Positions 26,411 through 47,087 of a stretch of DNA of 64,000 nt are shown one piece after another (positions within the stretch are counted from its first letter, which is position 1; each line of letters begins with the position of its first letter). The notes under the pieces are model-generated. The model saw nothing but the letters and a program-made list of their open reading frames with translations, did not search any database and had not been told where the DNA came from. Source of the DNA: Hydractinia symbiolongicarpus (taxonomy: Eukaryota > Cnidaria > Hydrozoa > Anthoathecata > Hydractiniidae); NCBI RefSeq assembly GCF_029227915.1, contig NC_079885.1, positions 24,181,001-24,245,000 on the forward strand, in the 5' to 3' direction. The position numbers and the translations under genes are program-made.

Positions 26411-27279
26411 ATAAAACTTAAATGATTTGCAAATGTAGCATTCTTTATAAGGGTTGGCTGGTATCGGAATCTCTTGCTCACCATTGCTCTCGATAGAAGT
26501 GAAGCAGAAGAGCTTTACTTTCTATCAAGAATATTGAGTTAGTGAAACTTGATAGCCTATTGTTTAAGCGATGCTATACCCACCAATAAGGGTAAGGATT
26601 TGAGATATCATATTGGGTACCGCGGTCAAGATGACATCTCCCCATGTCTACTCCCATGGTATCTCGCAGTATTCCGAGAGTTCTAAATTGATCATGTCGC
26701 TAGATATTCAGGACTACCCTGAGTGGCTGGTGAAATAAACTCAAATTCTAGCTAAGGTTGAGGATCTAGGGCATTATTTCAACAACATCGTAGTAAAAAA
26801 AGATCGTTACATCAACCCTATAATCGATGAAGGAATCAGGGATCAAAATCTACTTGCACTTTGTCTTGTGTGGTATGCTTGCGGTAGATTGCGATCGTGT
26901 TGTCTTTCCTAGGATCATTAGAATTTCGAACATGTCTCTGCCGCAACTGATTCTTATCGTTGGTAAGTATCGCATCCTCCTTTTCTCTGGCATCGAGGTC
27001 GTAGGTGAGTGCCTCACGCTCTCTCTCTATATTGTCGAAATCGAATTATAGTCCCTAAGCCTGTCTATCTCTTTCCTTAATGGTTTGATTACATCCATTG
27101 TTTGACTGACAAGCCTGTTGAACCTCATCCTGCAGATTATCCACACCCTTTCATCCTAGCCATTTAGTAAGCCCTACAGCTTTTGCTTCCATGGACCAGC
27201 AAGCAATTTCTAAAGCGCCATCCACTTTTACGAACAAATCGGTTAAGTGTTTTGATTGTGTAGGCCGTAGTCAGATTAT

Positions 27280-27809
27280 ACTGCCTGCTTTTCTTTTTCT
27301 TTTTCTTTTCTTTTCTTTTCAATTTATTTAAAGTCGATTATTCACATATTTACAATAGTTTCCAAAAAAAAAAAAGTAATTAAGAAAACTAATCTAAATC
27401 GACTAAATTTTTTATGTTTACAATTAAATAAAATCATTTTTTTATATATATAAACAATAATAACAACAAAGTTCTATAAAGGGACCTTACATTCGTCACA
27501 GTTACATTTAGATCCGTCCCACATTTTTATCATGCTTTTAAAAACTTTAAGGTTGTCACATCGTTTCAAATGTGATGGTAGGTTATTCCAAATCTTTGGT
27601 CCCAGGGCTGATAAGCTATTAGTTCCAAAAGTCGCGGTCCTTTTCCTTGAGACTACCAAATTATTTGTATTTTGTTCTCTGACTGTCCTACCGTTATCAT
27701 TTAAACAAAATATATCTTTCATAAAAAGAGGGCTGCTGTTATTTATAGTTTTAGAGATTTCTATACACAATGACCGTAAGCGATTTACATTCATGTGACT
27801 CGCCTGCAT
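27280..27809 (-). pseudogene. LINE 3' fragment with RT C-terminal tail
   Basis: The 111-aa minus frame at 27809-27474 reads NRLRSLCIEISKTIN, FMKDIF, then SLSALGPKIWNNLPSHLK and FKSMIKMWDGSKCNCDEC. That is the conserved tail after the RT in many animal non-LTR elements, including the terminal Cys-rich motif. An A+T-rich 3' region follows, to a pyrimidine-rich run (plus-strand CTTTTC units) near 27290-27320. The rest of the element is absent. Confidence 0.75.
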
Positions 27810-28222
27810 TTTGGAATACCCAAGATAGCATTCTTAAATTTCTTAAGCATCGTCCTATGTGACGATGATACCGTGGCAGTTTTGAATTTGATTGAGAGGT
27901 CGGTTTGCCACTCACGCCGATGCATTGTTTATCCCCCCTCTAGGTTGGGGTTTGCCCTGGCTGGGTATATTCTTTCAGTCATGTTCAAGTCTCACGTACA
28001 GGCATGTATGTATCGACTTTTTTTATCTTTTCTCAGTATCATATTTGTTCCTTTATCGATCGTCTTATAATCTGTCTCTTATGAAGATACCGCAGGAAGA
28101 GTGGATATTCCGGTCTTCGAATGGTTTTAAGGGGGAGTAGTATAGGACCGAGTTACCAGCCATGAACTATGCTTACATGCCGGCCGGATATGACTAACTC
28201 AAGTATGGGTTGTTTACGCTTA

Positions 28223-29088
28223 TCACTTATCGTCATAAATGCTGTCATCATGCACGGATATTACGTCTAAAAAAAGTACATAAGTTTCGTTGCGAAAATT
28301 CCCGACGGTGGCTTTCAAAAGGGTGACAATCTGCTTGAAATGATTTTTTGGAGAATACCATGGCTTATCCTTAACGGTTATAGCAATTTTCTCAATCTTA
28401 GGAATATAAAACACTTCGTTATCTATGTATATCTATAAGTATCTTAGTTCGTATCCTCGTTTTTCATTGCAATCACCTTGTTCAACAATACTCTTTCTAA
28501 GGGCAGTGCTAAAACGACTGTGTAGTGATACAGTAATACTTGCAAGACCTTCATGGTTTACCTTATTAAGTTCAAGTGCAATGTTGGTGATCTTGTATCA
28601 GAGTCTGATGTGCAAAGTGGAAAACAAATCGCAATCTGTCTTGTAGTCATGACTGGCAGAAAATCAGGTCACTTGATAAAATAAAAATAGGGACACAAAA
28701 GGTGTTGCCGTAGGCTGCTGCAATCGCCTACTCATCGTCTGTCCCCACATGATCACTAGATTTCAACTGATCGTACCGTCGTTTGGATTGATACGACGAT
28801 CAGGTTATTTTCAAGCTCAGACTTGGGCAGCCACATATCTCTGTATACAGTGAGTACATTATAGTCGTTACTACTTTGCACCCCGTTGCCGTTGAAGGTT
28901 ATACGGAGGTTCTGTACAAGAATCATACTGATATTGTTCAATATAACACGCTTGGTATTCGTTCCAGTCAATTCCAGATCCAAAAGAAGATTTAGACTTC
29001 TTGGAAAAATAACATGATGTTGATCCATGCTCGGTATGTCTATGTATAGGTCCTTGTTCTGATTGATCGTATTCGGTACGTGATTCAA
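28223..29088 (-). pseudogene. Decayed gene, possibly capsid-like from a Maverick/Polinton-type element
   Basis: A 110-aa minus frame at 29088-28756 contains DLYIDIPSMDQHHVIFPRSL and MWLPKSELENN. A second frame at 28414-28223 begins FYIPKIEKIAITVKDKPW. I associate this order of motifs with an abundant family of structural-protein-like genes in cnidarian mobile DNA, but the link to a Polinton or adintovirus capsid is from memory and weak. The intervening sequence has stops. A charged coiled-coil-like remnant (REKEDAILTNDKNQLRQ) is readable further downstream on the same strand near 26950. No integrase, protease, ATPase or PolB was found, and no terminal repeats. Confidence 0.35.
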
Positions 29089-29159
29089 CTTTATAAGCTG
29101 CCTTCACTGTCATCATTGTTTTGATCTCTACAAGAATCAAACGTCTTGTCAAATACATT

Positions 29160-32088
29160 GCTTACGTTATAACTCGTGTTTATTGAGATAAAATTAGACA
29201 CGAATAAATAGGAGAAAATCCTGGTATGAACCTGATATTACAGATTTCACAAATTTCAGATGGTGATAAGACAACAAGGGGTTTTTTCAGTAGGCCTCGG
29301 AATATAGATACAACAAATCAAGAAAAGAAGAAACATGTGCGTAAGCTCACACAGCGTGGCCCTCGGGAGGAACGAAAGAGGTCAAACAAATCCAGAGCAC
29401 TATGTTATGTTTGAGTTGCGAGATAAACTATGGTATGTGAATGGTGCTGACTATGTAGAGTTACTTAAAAAGAATGGTAGACTCCTGACAGAAGGTTATA
29501 AAAAGATCGCTTAGTACATCAAGAGTTTACCGTAGACGATATACCTAAAAAGACTAGAAATTTGAATAAACAAAAGGCGCGAAGGATTTTGAACAAGTAA
29601 GGATGTACAGAACAAGTTCAAGAATGGTGAAAGTGTGGAAAATAGATGATGCCACTTTTAGGGAACATTGTGAACACTGCAAAAAGCGTCCTATCAAAAC
29701 TGAACACAAAAGGTGATCTTGTGCAATAGCGAGATTGGGGAAGTTGAAGAAAATGTAAGGAGACTGGAGATAAAAAAGGGATAGCCCGGTGTATCGATCA
29801 GCAAGAGATCTGGGATAGAAACATCGCTAAAACTGATAGTCAGTATTTAAGCGATACTTTAATATTACATTTTGTTTTTTAAAACATTTTAAATTGGGAC
29901 AAGATGAGAATGTCTCACATTCCACCTGCCATTCTTTTCATGGGAAGACACTCCACATTTACGTCAAATAAAATTTCATATAAACAGAACTCATCAAAAA
30001 TGTCGGTTATACGAAAAGTATGCACTTTGAGAAGAATTTCATTAACATTCATAATGTATCCTCCTGACAGCATGTTAAAGGGTATGCCTATTTAAACAAT
30101 ATAAAATTTGCCACATCTATCGGCATTTTGAAGGACAGTTTAAAAGAAAACATATTTTTCGCACAATGTGATGTGTTGTCTGTTTCATAATGGCAGCATA
30201 AACAAATATGGGGGAGTTATCAACCCACCAGCTTTGTGATTTTGCGATATATAAAAACAACTGTTGGCGGTGGAAAATAGCACTATGAAGAATTTGCTTG
30301 TATTGTTACGTTCGAAAAGTGTTTCCGAAAGTTTTTTTGATTGTCAATTAATTTAGCCTAATTCGAGCGACATGTGGACGTGATGTAATGACCTTTACTT
30401 TAGGAATTTTTTAATGTCTTTTATTAACCATTTAAGACGAATTTTCTGAAAATTTTGTCTTTCAGACCTAGTGGTTTTCAAAATACTGATATTGATATTA
30501 CAGTCAGTCTGGTTGCTAAAGATTTTTAAAGTCGAATAAAACATCCTCGCCCATGCCTCAATGTTTATCTCAAAAGAGTTTTTGGGATGGGAATGCTATA
30601 GAGTCTTTCTATGCATGTTCTCCAATGCTTTAAGGCGAAAATCTTTGGGAACAAGGGTGGTCATGCAGCAATCTTTATCTACAGTTACCGGAATGTAAAC
30701 AAGTACGTAGTTTCATTATGTGCAAATTTTGTCTACACAATCGCTGTTTATTGCGCATGCGTGAATTGTAATCAAATGAAAAGATTTTGCACGTAAGAAT
30801 CTTGAATGTTTACTTTTAAGCGCACATTGACTGTTTGCAGACTTAAATGACATAATTAGAACAAATATAGGTTTTTGATTCTTGTTTTAAAAAATGGCTA
30901 CTTAAGAACCGTGGTCATATCAGTTTTGTCGCAATCGAAATGTAGAGCACAAAATCATCTTCACGGAGCTCATCATAAAAAATTTTTTGCCGGAATCTTG
31001 AATGTTTCTCAACTTTTCTTATCTCCCACTTTAAAACTTAACCAAAATACCGCGTTTGATATTTTCCGTTTTAAAGAGAAAACAGGACACGAAATTTTAA
31101 AGGTTGTGCAATCTTTGCTAACTCGAATTTCACTACGCAACGGTGACGTAAAAAAACAAAGTTTCAGTACAGAAACTGTCAGTTAATACATGCATGCTTT
31201 CGTTGTTTAGCTTTTTATTTAGCTGACTCAGATAAGTCTCAATGTTGTTTAATATATTCTCTTTTACAGCCTAAACTCACTTGGGAAGACATTAAACCCA
31301 CAACCATCCTTGTTTCTTACTGTAGCTGTTCTGTAGCAGTGTTTACATAATTTTCCTTAAAATTTAATCTTAATAAGATTATTACCATTTAAATAAACGT
31401 TCGAAAAAGGTAAAAAAAGGATTACTTTGCGCCTTGGGCGTTTAATCAAAGCATTGCGCCTTGGGCGTTTAATAAACGCATTACGCCCTGTCTTTAAGTA
31501 TATATATGTTCTTATATAATTTATAGTTGTTTACTCTATATCAAGAAATGAAAGTGTGCTGAACAACAAGCGCGAATTTATATTAAAAGTTTGGAGATGA
31601 AAGTTGAAATTCAAGCTAAAAAGCTGTTTGTTTGATTTCTTGCACACTAAATTTGTAACACAGCACGTGAAAAAACAGGAATCAAGATAAGCGTGACAAC
31701 AGAAGGGGATAAAACGTTTATCTGCTGTCAACGTGTTTATTTATAGGACAGTTTACTGTTTGGTACTGAACTTTGAACGAACATTGACTTAGCATACGAA
31801 ATTGCAACTTCGTGCTTGGCTTTCTAAAGCATTTCTTTTTCAGAAACACATCTATTCCGATGCCAAGGTTGTCAAATGTAGTCGTCATGAGTTTCGAAAA
31901 AGCTAGCTGCTATTATAAGAAGAAAACAAGAAACACCACCGAATGTTTTGTTGACAAACACGTGTCATTAATGGCTGACATTCCATTGTCGTGGTTGTCT
32001 ATAAAAGCAAAACATGGCACCTTGCGTAGTTACTTCAAAAAGAAACACTAAGCTGGCTGGTACAGCTCGAAATAATTTATTATAATTT
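29160..32088. other. Gene-free stretch upstream of the protease gene
   Basis: This holds a few short frames without recognisable products, such as a basic 62-aa frame at 29226-29414. Another decayed protein-like stretch follows at 29410-29500 (FELRDKLWYVNGADYVELLK). A short duplication of GCGCCTTGGGCGTTTAAT lies at about 31429-31475. Promoter elements for the protease gene probably lie near the right edge, but none is distinctive. Confidence 0.4.
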
Positions 32089-35000
32089 ATGAATAAAAAA
32101 CTGAAAAAACTTGTGCATCGTGTAATGGAATGTTTTATTTGTTTATTTATTTTGTTCGATGGAATTTCATTCATTGAAGCAAAAGGTGAGCTTGTTTTGA
32201 GTTTTAATCCCTTAAAACCTGACCACGTGGGCGTAATAACTTCTAATATGACGGAATACCTGACAAGATTGCTAAATTTTGTTGTGGCGCAGTCGCTTTT
32301 TAAACCTGTTGGAAAAGTTAAACCGTTTACTCGATATTTAATGTCAGTAATGTTTCAGGGTCGAGGTTTCTGTACTAATGCACACAAGTTAATTTTAAAA
32401 ATTTCATTTGGTCAAGATTTTACTTCCGTCAAATTAAATGCTTCATCCAAAAAGCAATCGGGCAGAACACAATATGCAACGACATAAGAAACGAGCTGGC
32501 TAACCGTGATCTCTTTATAAAAGCGAGATCATAGCAAAGCAGACTGAAAAAATTCCATGTAACAATTTCAGCCTAGTCAAGGAAACGCAAAATTTGTCGC
32601 GCCCAGCCCTCACGTGTAAATTTAAGTACTTGAATCTTGCTGTAGTCACGCACTTAAGAAGATTTTTTTTTTAGCATTTTAATGACGCACGCAGAGGAAT
32701 TTTTATTATTCAAATATTTCACAATTAAACATTTTTGTTGATGCAAACGTGTTGTTGTTTTTACAGCATCAGGCAGCAAAACAAAACAAACATGACAGGT
32801 TGTGTGTTTTCTTTACCTGAGTGTTTTGAAAACATTTTTTTTTTCACGACAATACACAATCTAGTTGTTGCTGAAGTGCGAACACATTAACAAGCTACGA
32901 ACTGGTTTTCACAAAACTTGTGTACAAAACAGACAACAGACGCTAGGAATAAGGCTATTTGAGTACCATGACCAACAGTAACAACAGTCCACCCTACCAC
33001 CTAAAAACATTGCTCGGTTCTCGCTAGCACGCACATTTGAAACATTGCTCGGTTCCCGTTCACACGCATATCCGAACATTGTTCGGTTCTCGTTCACACG
33101 CACATTTGAAACATTGTTCGGTCTTCGTTCACACGCACATTTGAAACATTGCTCGGTCTTCGTTCACACGCACATTTGAAACATTGCTCGGTCTTCGTTC
33201 ACACGCACATTTGAAACATTGTACGGTTATCGTTCACACGCACATTTGAAACATTGTTCGGTTATCGTTCACACGCACATTTGAAACATTGTTCGGTCTT
33301 CGTTCACACGCACATTTGAAACATTGCTCGGTCTTCGTTCACACGCACATTTGAAACATTGTACGGTTATCGTTCACACGCACATTTGAAACATTGTTCG
33401 GTTATCGTTCACACGCACATTTGAAACATTGTTCGGTTCTCGTTCACACGCACATTTGAAACATTGTTTGGTCCTCGTTCACACGCACATTTGAAACATT
33501 GTTTGGTCCTCGTTCACACGCACATTTGAAACATTGCTCGGTTCCCGTTCACACGCACATTTGAAACATTGTTCGGTTCTCGTTCACACGCACATTTGAA
33601 ACATTGTTCGGTTCTCGTTCACACGCACATTTGAAACATTGTTCGGTTATCGTTCACACGCACATCCGAAACATTGTTTGGTCCTCGTTCACACGCACAT
33701 TTGAAACATTGTTCGGTTCTCGTTTACACGCACATTTGAAACATTGTTTAGTCCTCGTTCACACGCACATTTGAAACATTGTTCGGTTATCGTTCACACG
33801 CACATCCGAAACATTGTTTGGTCCTCGTTCACACGCACATTTGAAACATTGTTCGGTTCTCGTTTACACGCACATTTGAAACATTGTTTAGTCCTCGTTC
33901 ACACGCACATTTGAAACATTGTTCGGTTCTCGTTCACACGCACATTTGAAACATTGTTCGGTTCTCGTTCACACGCACATTTGAAACATTGTTCGGTTCT
34001 CGTTCACACGCACATTTGAAACATTGTTCGGTTCTCGTTCACACGCACATTTGAAACATTGTTTAGTCCTCGTTCACACGCACATTTGAAACATTGTTCG
34101 GTTCTCGTTCACACGCACATTTGAAACATTGTTCGGTTCTCGTTCACACGCACATTTGTAACATTGCTCGGTTCTCGTTCACACGCACATTTGAAACATT
34201 GTTCGGTTCCCGTTCACACGCACATTTGTAACATTGTTCGGTCCTCGTTCACACGCACATTTGAAACATATCTATTTATAAAGCAGTCCCTTTATAATTT
34301 ATATTCCACATGATCATTCTGGTTACAATTATTAACATCCTGATCTTAAGGGGTGATAATAACAGCTGGATGGAGGATATAAAAACTTACAAATGCAAAC
34401 GAAGCCGACGCAGTCCAAAAATTAGTCCCATGTGTAAATATTTGATTACCATTGAAGAGATAAATACGTGCAAGCTGATATGTTTACAGTTTGTTTCACA
34501 CTGACATGCTAACCCACTTTCTTTCATAACTTTGTTGTCTATTATTGTAGCCCTTCAAGACTCGACCAACCTTCTTCCGATATGCACCTTTGAAAATGGG
34601 CTGTGCCCAGGATACACACATGATAACAACAAGAACTTTCAATGGAAAATCAACAGTGGTACTACTCAATCCTTGATGACAGGACCAACAAAAGATCACA
34701 CATTGGAAACGAAACAAGGTAAGCTTGTTTACACAATCGTTTACCCAAACTTCTTCTGTAAACAGAATTCATCGACGTCAGCTATTTTTAGTTAAAAAAT
34801 AAAAGCCCACGCAACTGTATATTGTTGTTACATTGTTCCCAGGGTCTATTGTCTGTCAATAACAATAGTGAAAAATACATGAAAAATAAGAGAAACAAAA
34901 GGGCTTATGAACGAAGTTGTTTCACATTATGCAAAGTGGAATTTAGAAATTTGTAACTTTTTAAAATATCGTACACTGTAGTTATGAGCTTTATATTTGC

Positions 35001-37538
35001 TAAATGATGTGAATACTTTTAAAGTGGACATTTTTTTTTTTTGGTTTAATTCGCTTTAAAATGTTAATTTACTTCAGTGACTTTCTAATATGTTAAACAA
35101 ACGTAGCTAAGAATGATTCTTTTAAATGGGCGCTCCTCCTCCTTGTCCCGAAATACTGCGCTTATTCCAGTACGTTACTTTCACCCCCTCCCCCCTCCCC
35201 CTACACACACGACGTTAAGGTAAGGACAAACAAAGAGTCAAATAAATTTAACTCTACATGCTTCCTTCACATTCAAATTATTTTGATTGGTCATTCCAGC
35301 CTAAAATTTCTGACATTTGCCTGACATATCAAATAAATTATAGATATTCAACACTTTTTACTGACATTTTAACGTTTCAAAAAAATTCTTGACAGTCCCT
35401 CCAAAGTGGATATCCAGGTCATTTATTGCATCGCTTTTACATAACCTACATGTGATGCGTTTTAATTTATAGGCAAATATGTTTATATGGAAAGTTCATT
35501 TCGTTTGAATAAAGAAATCGCTAGATTCCAGACTCCTTACCTTAGTAACAACCTCCACGACTTGACAGTATGCGTCACATTCTTTTATCATATGCGTGGT
35601 CACACGATGGGTGACTTAGCCGTGTTCACACGTGAAAGTGGTAAGGAGAAACTAAAGTTTCAAATAACCACAAAACAAAATAAAGACGAATGGTTTGAGG
35701 GACGCTTTCCATTTCAACCAGGATCAAAACCATTTCAGGTAAGCCTTCCCTCTTTTATCTCGCAACTAATTCGCCATCTATACATACTCAAAGTTTTGAA
35801 AACGAAGTTGTCACAAAACAGCTGGGTTAGAAGCGTTTCAATCAAAAATAAAAAGGTTGAAATAATCTTCATTATATACATTTCTTCTCTAAATGGCAAA
35901 CACGTTCTTCGATACAACTATATTATCTGCTTTAAGTTCGCTAACTAATAAACATTTCCCTAGATCGTTTTCCAAGGTACAACATCGTACAGCTTCTTCG
36001 GTGACATCGCGTTGGATGACATCAAAATATCTCGACAGTCAGTTTGTTCGTTCTGGCCACCCGAAGCTGTTCCAAAAAGCGTCACTCCCACAGTGACACC
36101 TCCACGTTATGGACCAGGTAAAAATATCTTCTTTGTCAGCTAGAAGAATAACAATATCTAAAAATAAAAGGATCAGAAAACATTAGAATATTCTTTCTTA
36201 TTCAATAAGAAATTTAGATAAATTGATGCATATAGGAACCGGGAAAACGTTCCCCTTTTTCTTGCATGTTCCTGTTCCTAAAAATTATAATTTCAAAGAA
36301 TTTCATCCTTAAAGCCACATCAATTATCTTCTAGAAAATCAATTGACTTGTGGTAGACGCAAAACAAACGCCTCACTGAACCAGACAAAGATAGCGAAAG
36401 GGAGTCAACGGATAGTCGGTGGAAATCCTACAAAAGCTGGCGCATGGCCGTGGATGGCTATGATACTGACACGAGATGATATTGGAATGAACTACAACAC
36501 TTGGTGCGGTGGAACACTTCTAGGAGTTGATTGGGTAATCACTGCTGCTCATTGCGTCGCCAACATACCACAAAAGACAGATATTAAGATCAGATTGGGT
36601 GCTCATAAAATATCGAACGGACTTTTGGAAAAGACTGACTACGACGTAGAACAAATTTACGTGCATCCGGATTATCGAGTCCAGAAAGTTTACAATAATG
36701 ATGTAGCATTGATCAAACTACGTAAACCAGCACTTTTGAATGATCAAGTCAATTCCATATGTTTAATGGGAAATGAATATGAGCCGGCAGCAGGAGATAA
36801 ATGCGTAATTGCAGGTACGATTACATCCTCAAGCAGTTTTTTTACCACATAATTTCGAATGTTGTTGCTTTACCACGTACTATTTTGAATTAGAATTTCG
36901 GATAAATGAAAGTAGAATTTGCTTCAACAGTAACGCGAATTAAAAAATTAGAGTTAGGTCTCTTTAATGGTTTAGATCTAAAGGCATATTCCGTACCCAC
37001 TATGTCAATTATGTCGTAATTTGAGTCGCACGTAGTGGCAATTAGTACCATGAGGCGTCGTAAAAAAGTAAAAAGGAGTAAATATTTGATTTTTTAGGTT
37101 GGGGAAAGCTGTGGAGTGGTAATAGTGGAATATATCCGAAAGTTTTACAAGATGGCGAGGTAAGCATGCGAAGTCGTTATCACTGCTATAAGACATATGG
37201 TAGTCTAATTACAGACAATATGCTCTGTGCTGGCGAAGACATCGGTATACCCGACACGTGTCAAGGTGATAGCGGAGGTCCACTTATGTTTGAAAGAAAT
37301 GGAAGATGGTAAGTGAAGTCACGGTTTATTTTGCAGGAATATGCCTTCTTTTGTCTGTTACTTAACACACAAAATTTTTATGTATAGGCATCTAGTTGGT
37401 ATCACAAGTTGGGGTCACAGTGGTGGGTGTGGTCAGTACAAAAGGTATGGTGTCTACACAAGAATGACAGCGGTGGAGGATTGGATTAAGACTGTTACAA
37501 AATATCCAAACGCTTATCCGTCGTTGTTTTACGATTGA
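32089..37538 (+). CDS. Secreted MAM-domain trypsin-like serine protease, 7 exons
   Basis: Exons: 32089-32185, 34551-34718, 35473-35738, 35964-36117, 36335-36814, 37098-37308, 37388-37538. All introns are GT-AG and phases join to 508 aa. An alternative start at 32125 gives 496 aa and puts the hydrophobic signal peptide (CFICLFILFDGISF) right at the N-terminus. The MAM domain spans about residues 43-212 (CTFENGLCPGY, TGPTKDHT, GKYVYMESS, FFGDIALDDIKI). After a Pro/Thr linker comes a peptidase S1 domain: activation site QRIVGG (253-258), His301 in TAAHC, Asp351 in NNDVALIKL and Ser447 in GDSGGP, so the catalytic triad is complete. Asp441, six residues before the serine, predicts cleavage after Arg or Lys. 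Cys234 could tether the light and heavy chains. The architecture resembles secreted zymogens used in digestion or matrix remodelling; the substrate is unknown. Confidence 0.92.
33007..34269. repeat. 35-bp minisatellite, about 36 copies
   Basis: A 35-bp unit (ACATTGTTCGGTTCTCGTTC then ACACGCACATTTGAA) is repeated without spacers over 1.26 kb in intron 1 of the MAM-trypsin gene. Variant positions (GTTCGG/GCTCGG/GTACGG/GTTTGG/GTTTAG; TTCTC/TTATC/TCTTC/TCCTC; TTTGAA/TCCGAA) recur in blocks of four units, giving a 140-bp higher-order period at 33147-33427 and 33641-33930. 35 is not a multiple of three, so it is not a coding repeat. Confidence 0.97.
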
Positions 37539-38889
37539 AAAGAAAGAGAAAAAAAGTAAGCAGTGTTGAATAAATGACGTGAAGAGATGACATGATAAAA
37601 TAAAAAAATATAAATATGACAAAAAACTACGACCACAAGACCAGATTACAACCACCAAACTTTGTACTTTGACCTTATTAAAATACGACACGCAATGGAG
37701 TGACCATGAAAAAGAACTCTCCTTCACATAAATTTTCTTTAGAAGTATTGTGCTTTATTTTTCTACGACAACAAACCATGTTTATTTTCTTAATCAGAAA
37801 AAAAATTATTTAAAAAGAGTTTAGACTCGCTTACCTCACTTCATGACAACAGTACCTTCTTTTCCATCCGATGTTTTAGGAGACATTCCATTACAAAGAT
37901 GATACTCGTAACGTAGATGGGCATACAGAACGTCAGATAATAAGAATATCTAAATATGATCCGTTCATTAATAGGTTTTTGTACGCAACCGAAGTATTTT
38001 TTCACCCTAACCTAAATATCAGTCATTCCCCCACTTAAGCCGCCCTTACTGAAAAAATTAGTGAGACACAAAATTAACGATCACGAATTTAGAATAGCTA
38101 TAAAAACTTATAAAATAGAATTTAATTAATGCGAATTAGCCCTCTAGCCTGCTTTAATCACATTTGGTAAACTGTATCAGTACGATACATTTTTAACGGA
38201 GTGTGTGTATGATTTGCATTTCAATTACTAGAAAAATATATTTTAAAACTTCATATAAAAGTTATAAATCAATTTTGTGCCTTATTCATTTCCGGAATTA
38301 ATGTTTATTTCTCTCCTAGATTTTTTTTCAGATTTATTTCACTTTTTCAAGATTTTTTTGGTACACGAAATTACTGTTATTGGCCAAATTAAAGCTAATA
38401 TCTTTCCCAGGGTATGTTACATTATTAAATGAAGTGTTGAGGTAGTTCAAAAAGAAATCAAAACATTGGGAGTCATTTTAAATGATTAAAAATTTACTCA
38501 AAGTAAAATTTACTCAATGCAAACGTTGTTCTATGTTAAGCATTTTCCGACAAGCGTATATATAATAAGCTTAAATTTCAAGGACTTTTAAGCTAAACAA
38601 GGTTGTATAAACATTTTTTTTCAAGTTTATAACGACCGCCATTATTATACGTCCGGTGCTTTTGGCGTTATTTTGCGCAACACCTACACCCATTCATTTT
38701 TTTAGCTTCGCAGAAGTTAGCTTGACCAAGGTATGGAGTAAAAACGTTAAACTAAATAAAAAGACGACTTTTTTGGAAGTTGTGAAAACCCTCCTAACTT
38801 ACAAATAGATCGTAATAAAATGTGACCGTATCGTATGAAATCGATAGTATAAAATGTTTAGCTGGACGCTTTTGATATTTTTTTTCTTT
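37539..38889. other. Intergenic between convergent protease and PIG-U genes
   Basis: AT-rich, with the protease poly(A) signal near its left edge. No repeat boundaries or conserved coding stretches were recognised. Confidence 0.5.
37569..37574 (+). terminator. Candidate poly(A) signal AATAAA of the protease gene
   Basis: A canonical AATAAA lies 31 bp after the protease stop codon; another AATAAA-like string lies near 37600. Position and sequence fit a 3' end signal, but the cleavage site is not visible. Confidence 0.5.
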
Positions 38890-46502
<7,613 letters not shown>

Positions 46503-47087
46503 TACTGGTACATAAATAAGAAATATCTATAATATCGTAAACAATATATGATCTAGAGAAGCTGTATGTTGTGGAACAGAATTCTATTATGGTAACCTAA
46601 TGATATTAGCTCCAATTTGCCGATATATTTTTTCTGACCTCGAAAAAATAGAATCCTAGTAAAATATAAAAAATTTAGCATCATTACCACTACTAATGGT
46701 AGTTCCCAATTTACAATCAGGACAGCTAATAGTTATTAAAGTATTTTTTCATGAATTTGTACATAAATCACTGATTATTTCACATAGAATAATTGCCATG
46801 CAATAAGGGAAAAAATATAACCTGATCGTTTTATGCAAGCAATATTAAATCTTCATTTTCTACATCATTTGTCAAGAAAACCTGCCTTAAAACTTTGAAG
46901 CAACAGATATTGTACGTCGCTTTCACTGCTACATATCTTCATCCACATAAGCAGTATATGCAGGTTGGAAAATTATTTACAAGTTATATAAATAAAAAAA
47001 ATCACGAGGAGCGAGTGGCTACCAAATTGCTTTCAACATTTTAAGGATTGTTTCATTTATTTATTTGTTCTTTGCTATTATTTTTAC

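Noticed and set aside
31812-32051. 79-aa basic frame as a gene
   Set aside because: No domain, no splice or poly(A) context, and it lies just upstream of the protease start where promoter or UTR sequence is expected.
32186-32487. Continuation of the first protease exon as a 132-aa stand-alone protein
   Set aside because: A good donor (AAAAG|GTGAGC) sits right after the signal peptide and its phase matches the MAM exon at 34551; the downstream frame has no recognisable domain.
33007-34269. CRISPR-like regular repeat
   Set aside because: The 35-bp units are directly adjacent with no unique spacers, and the host is an animal intron; it is a minisatellite.
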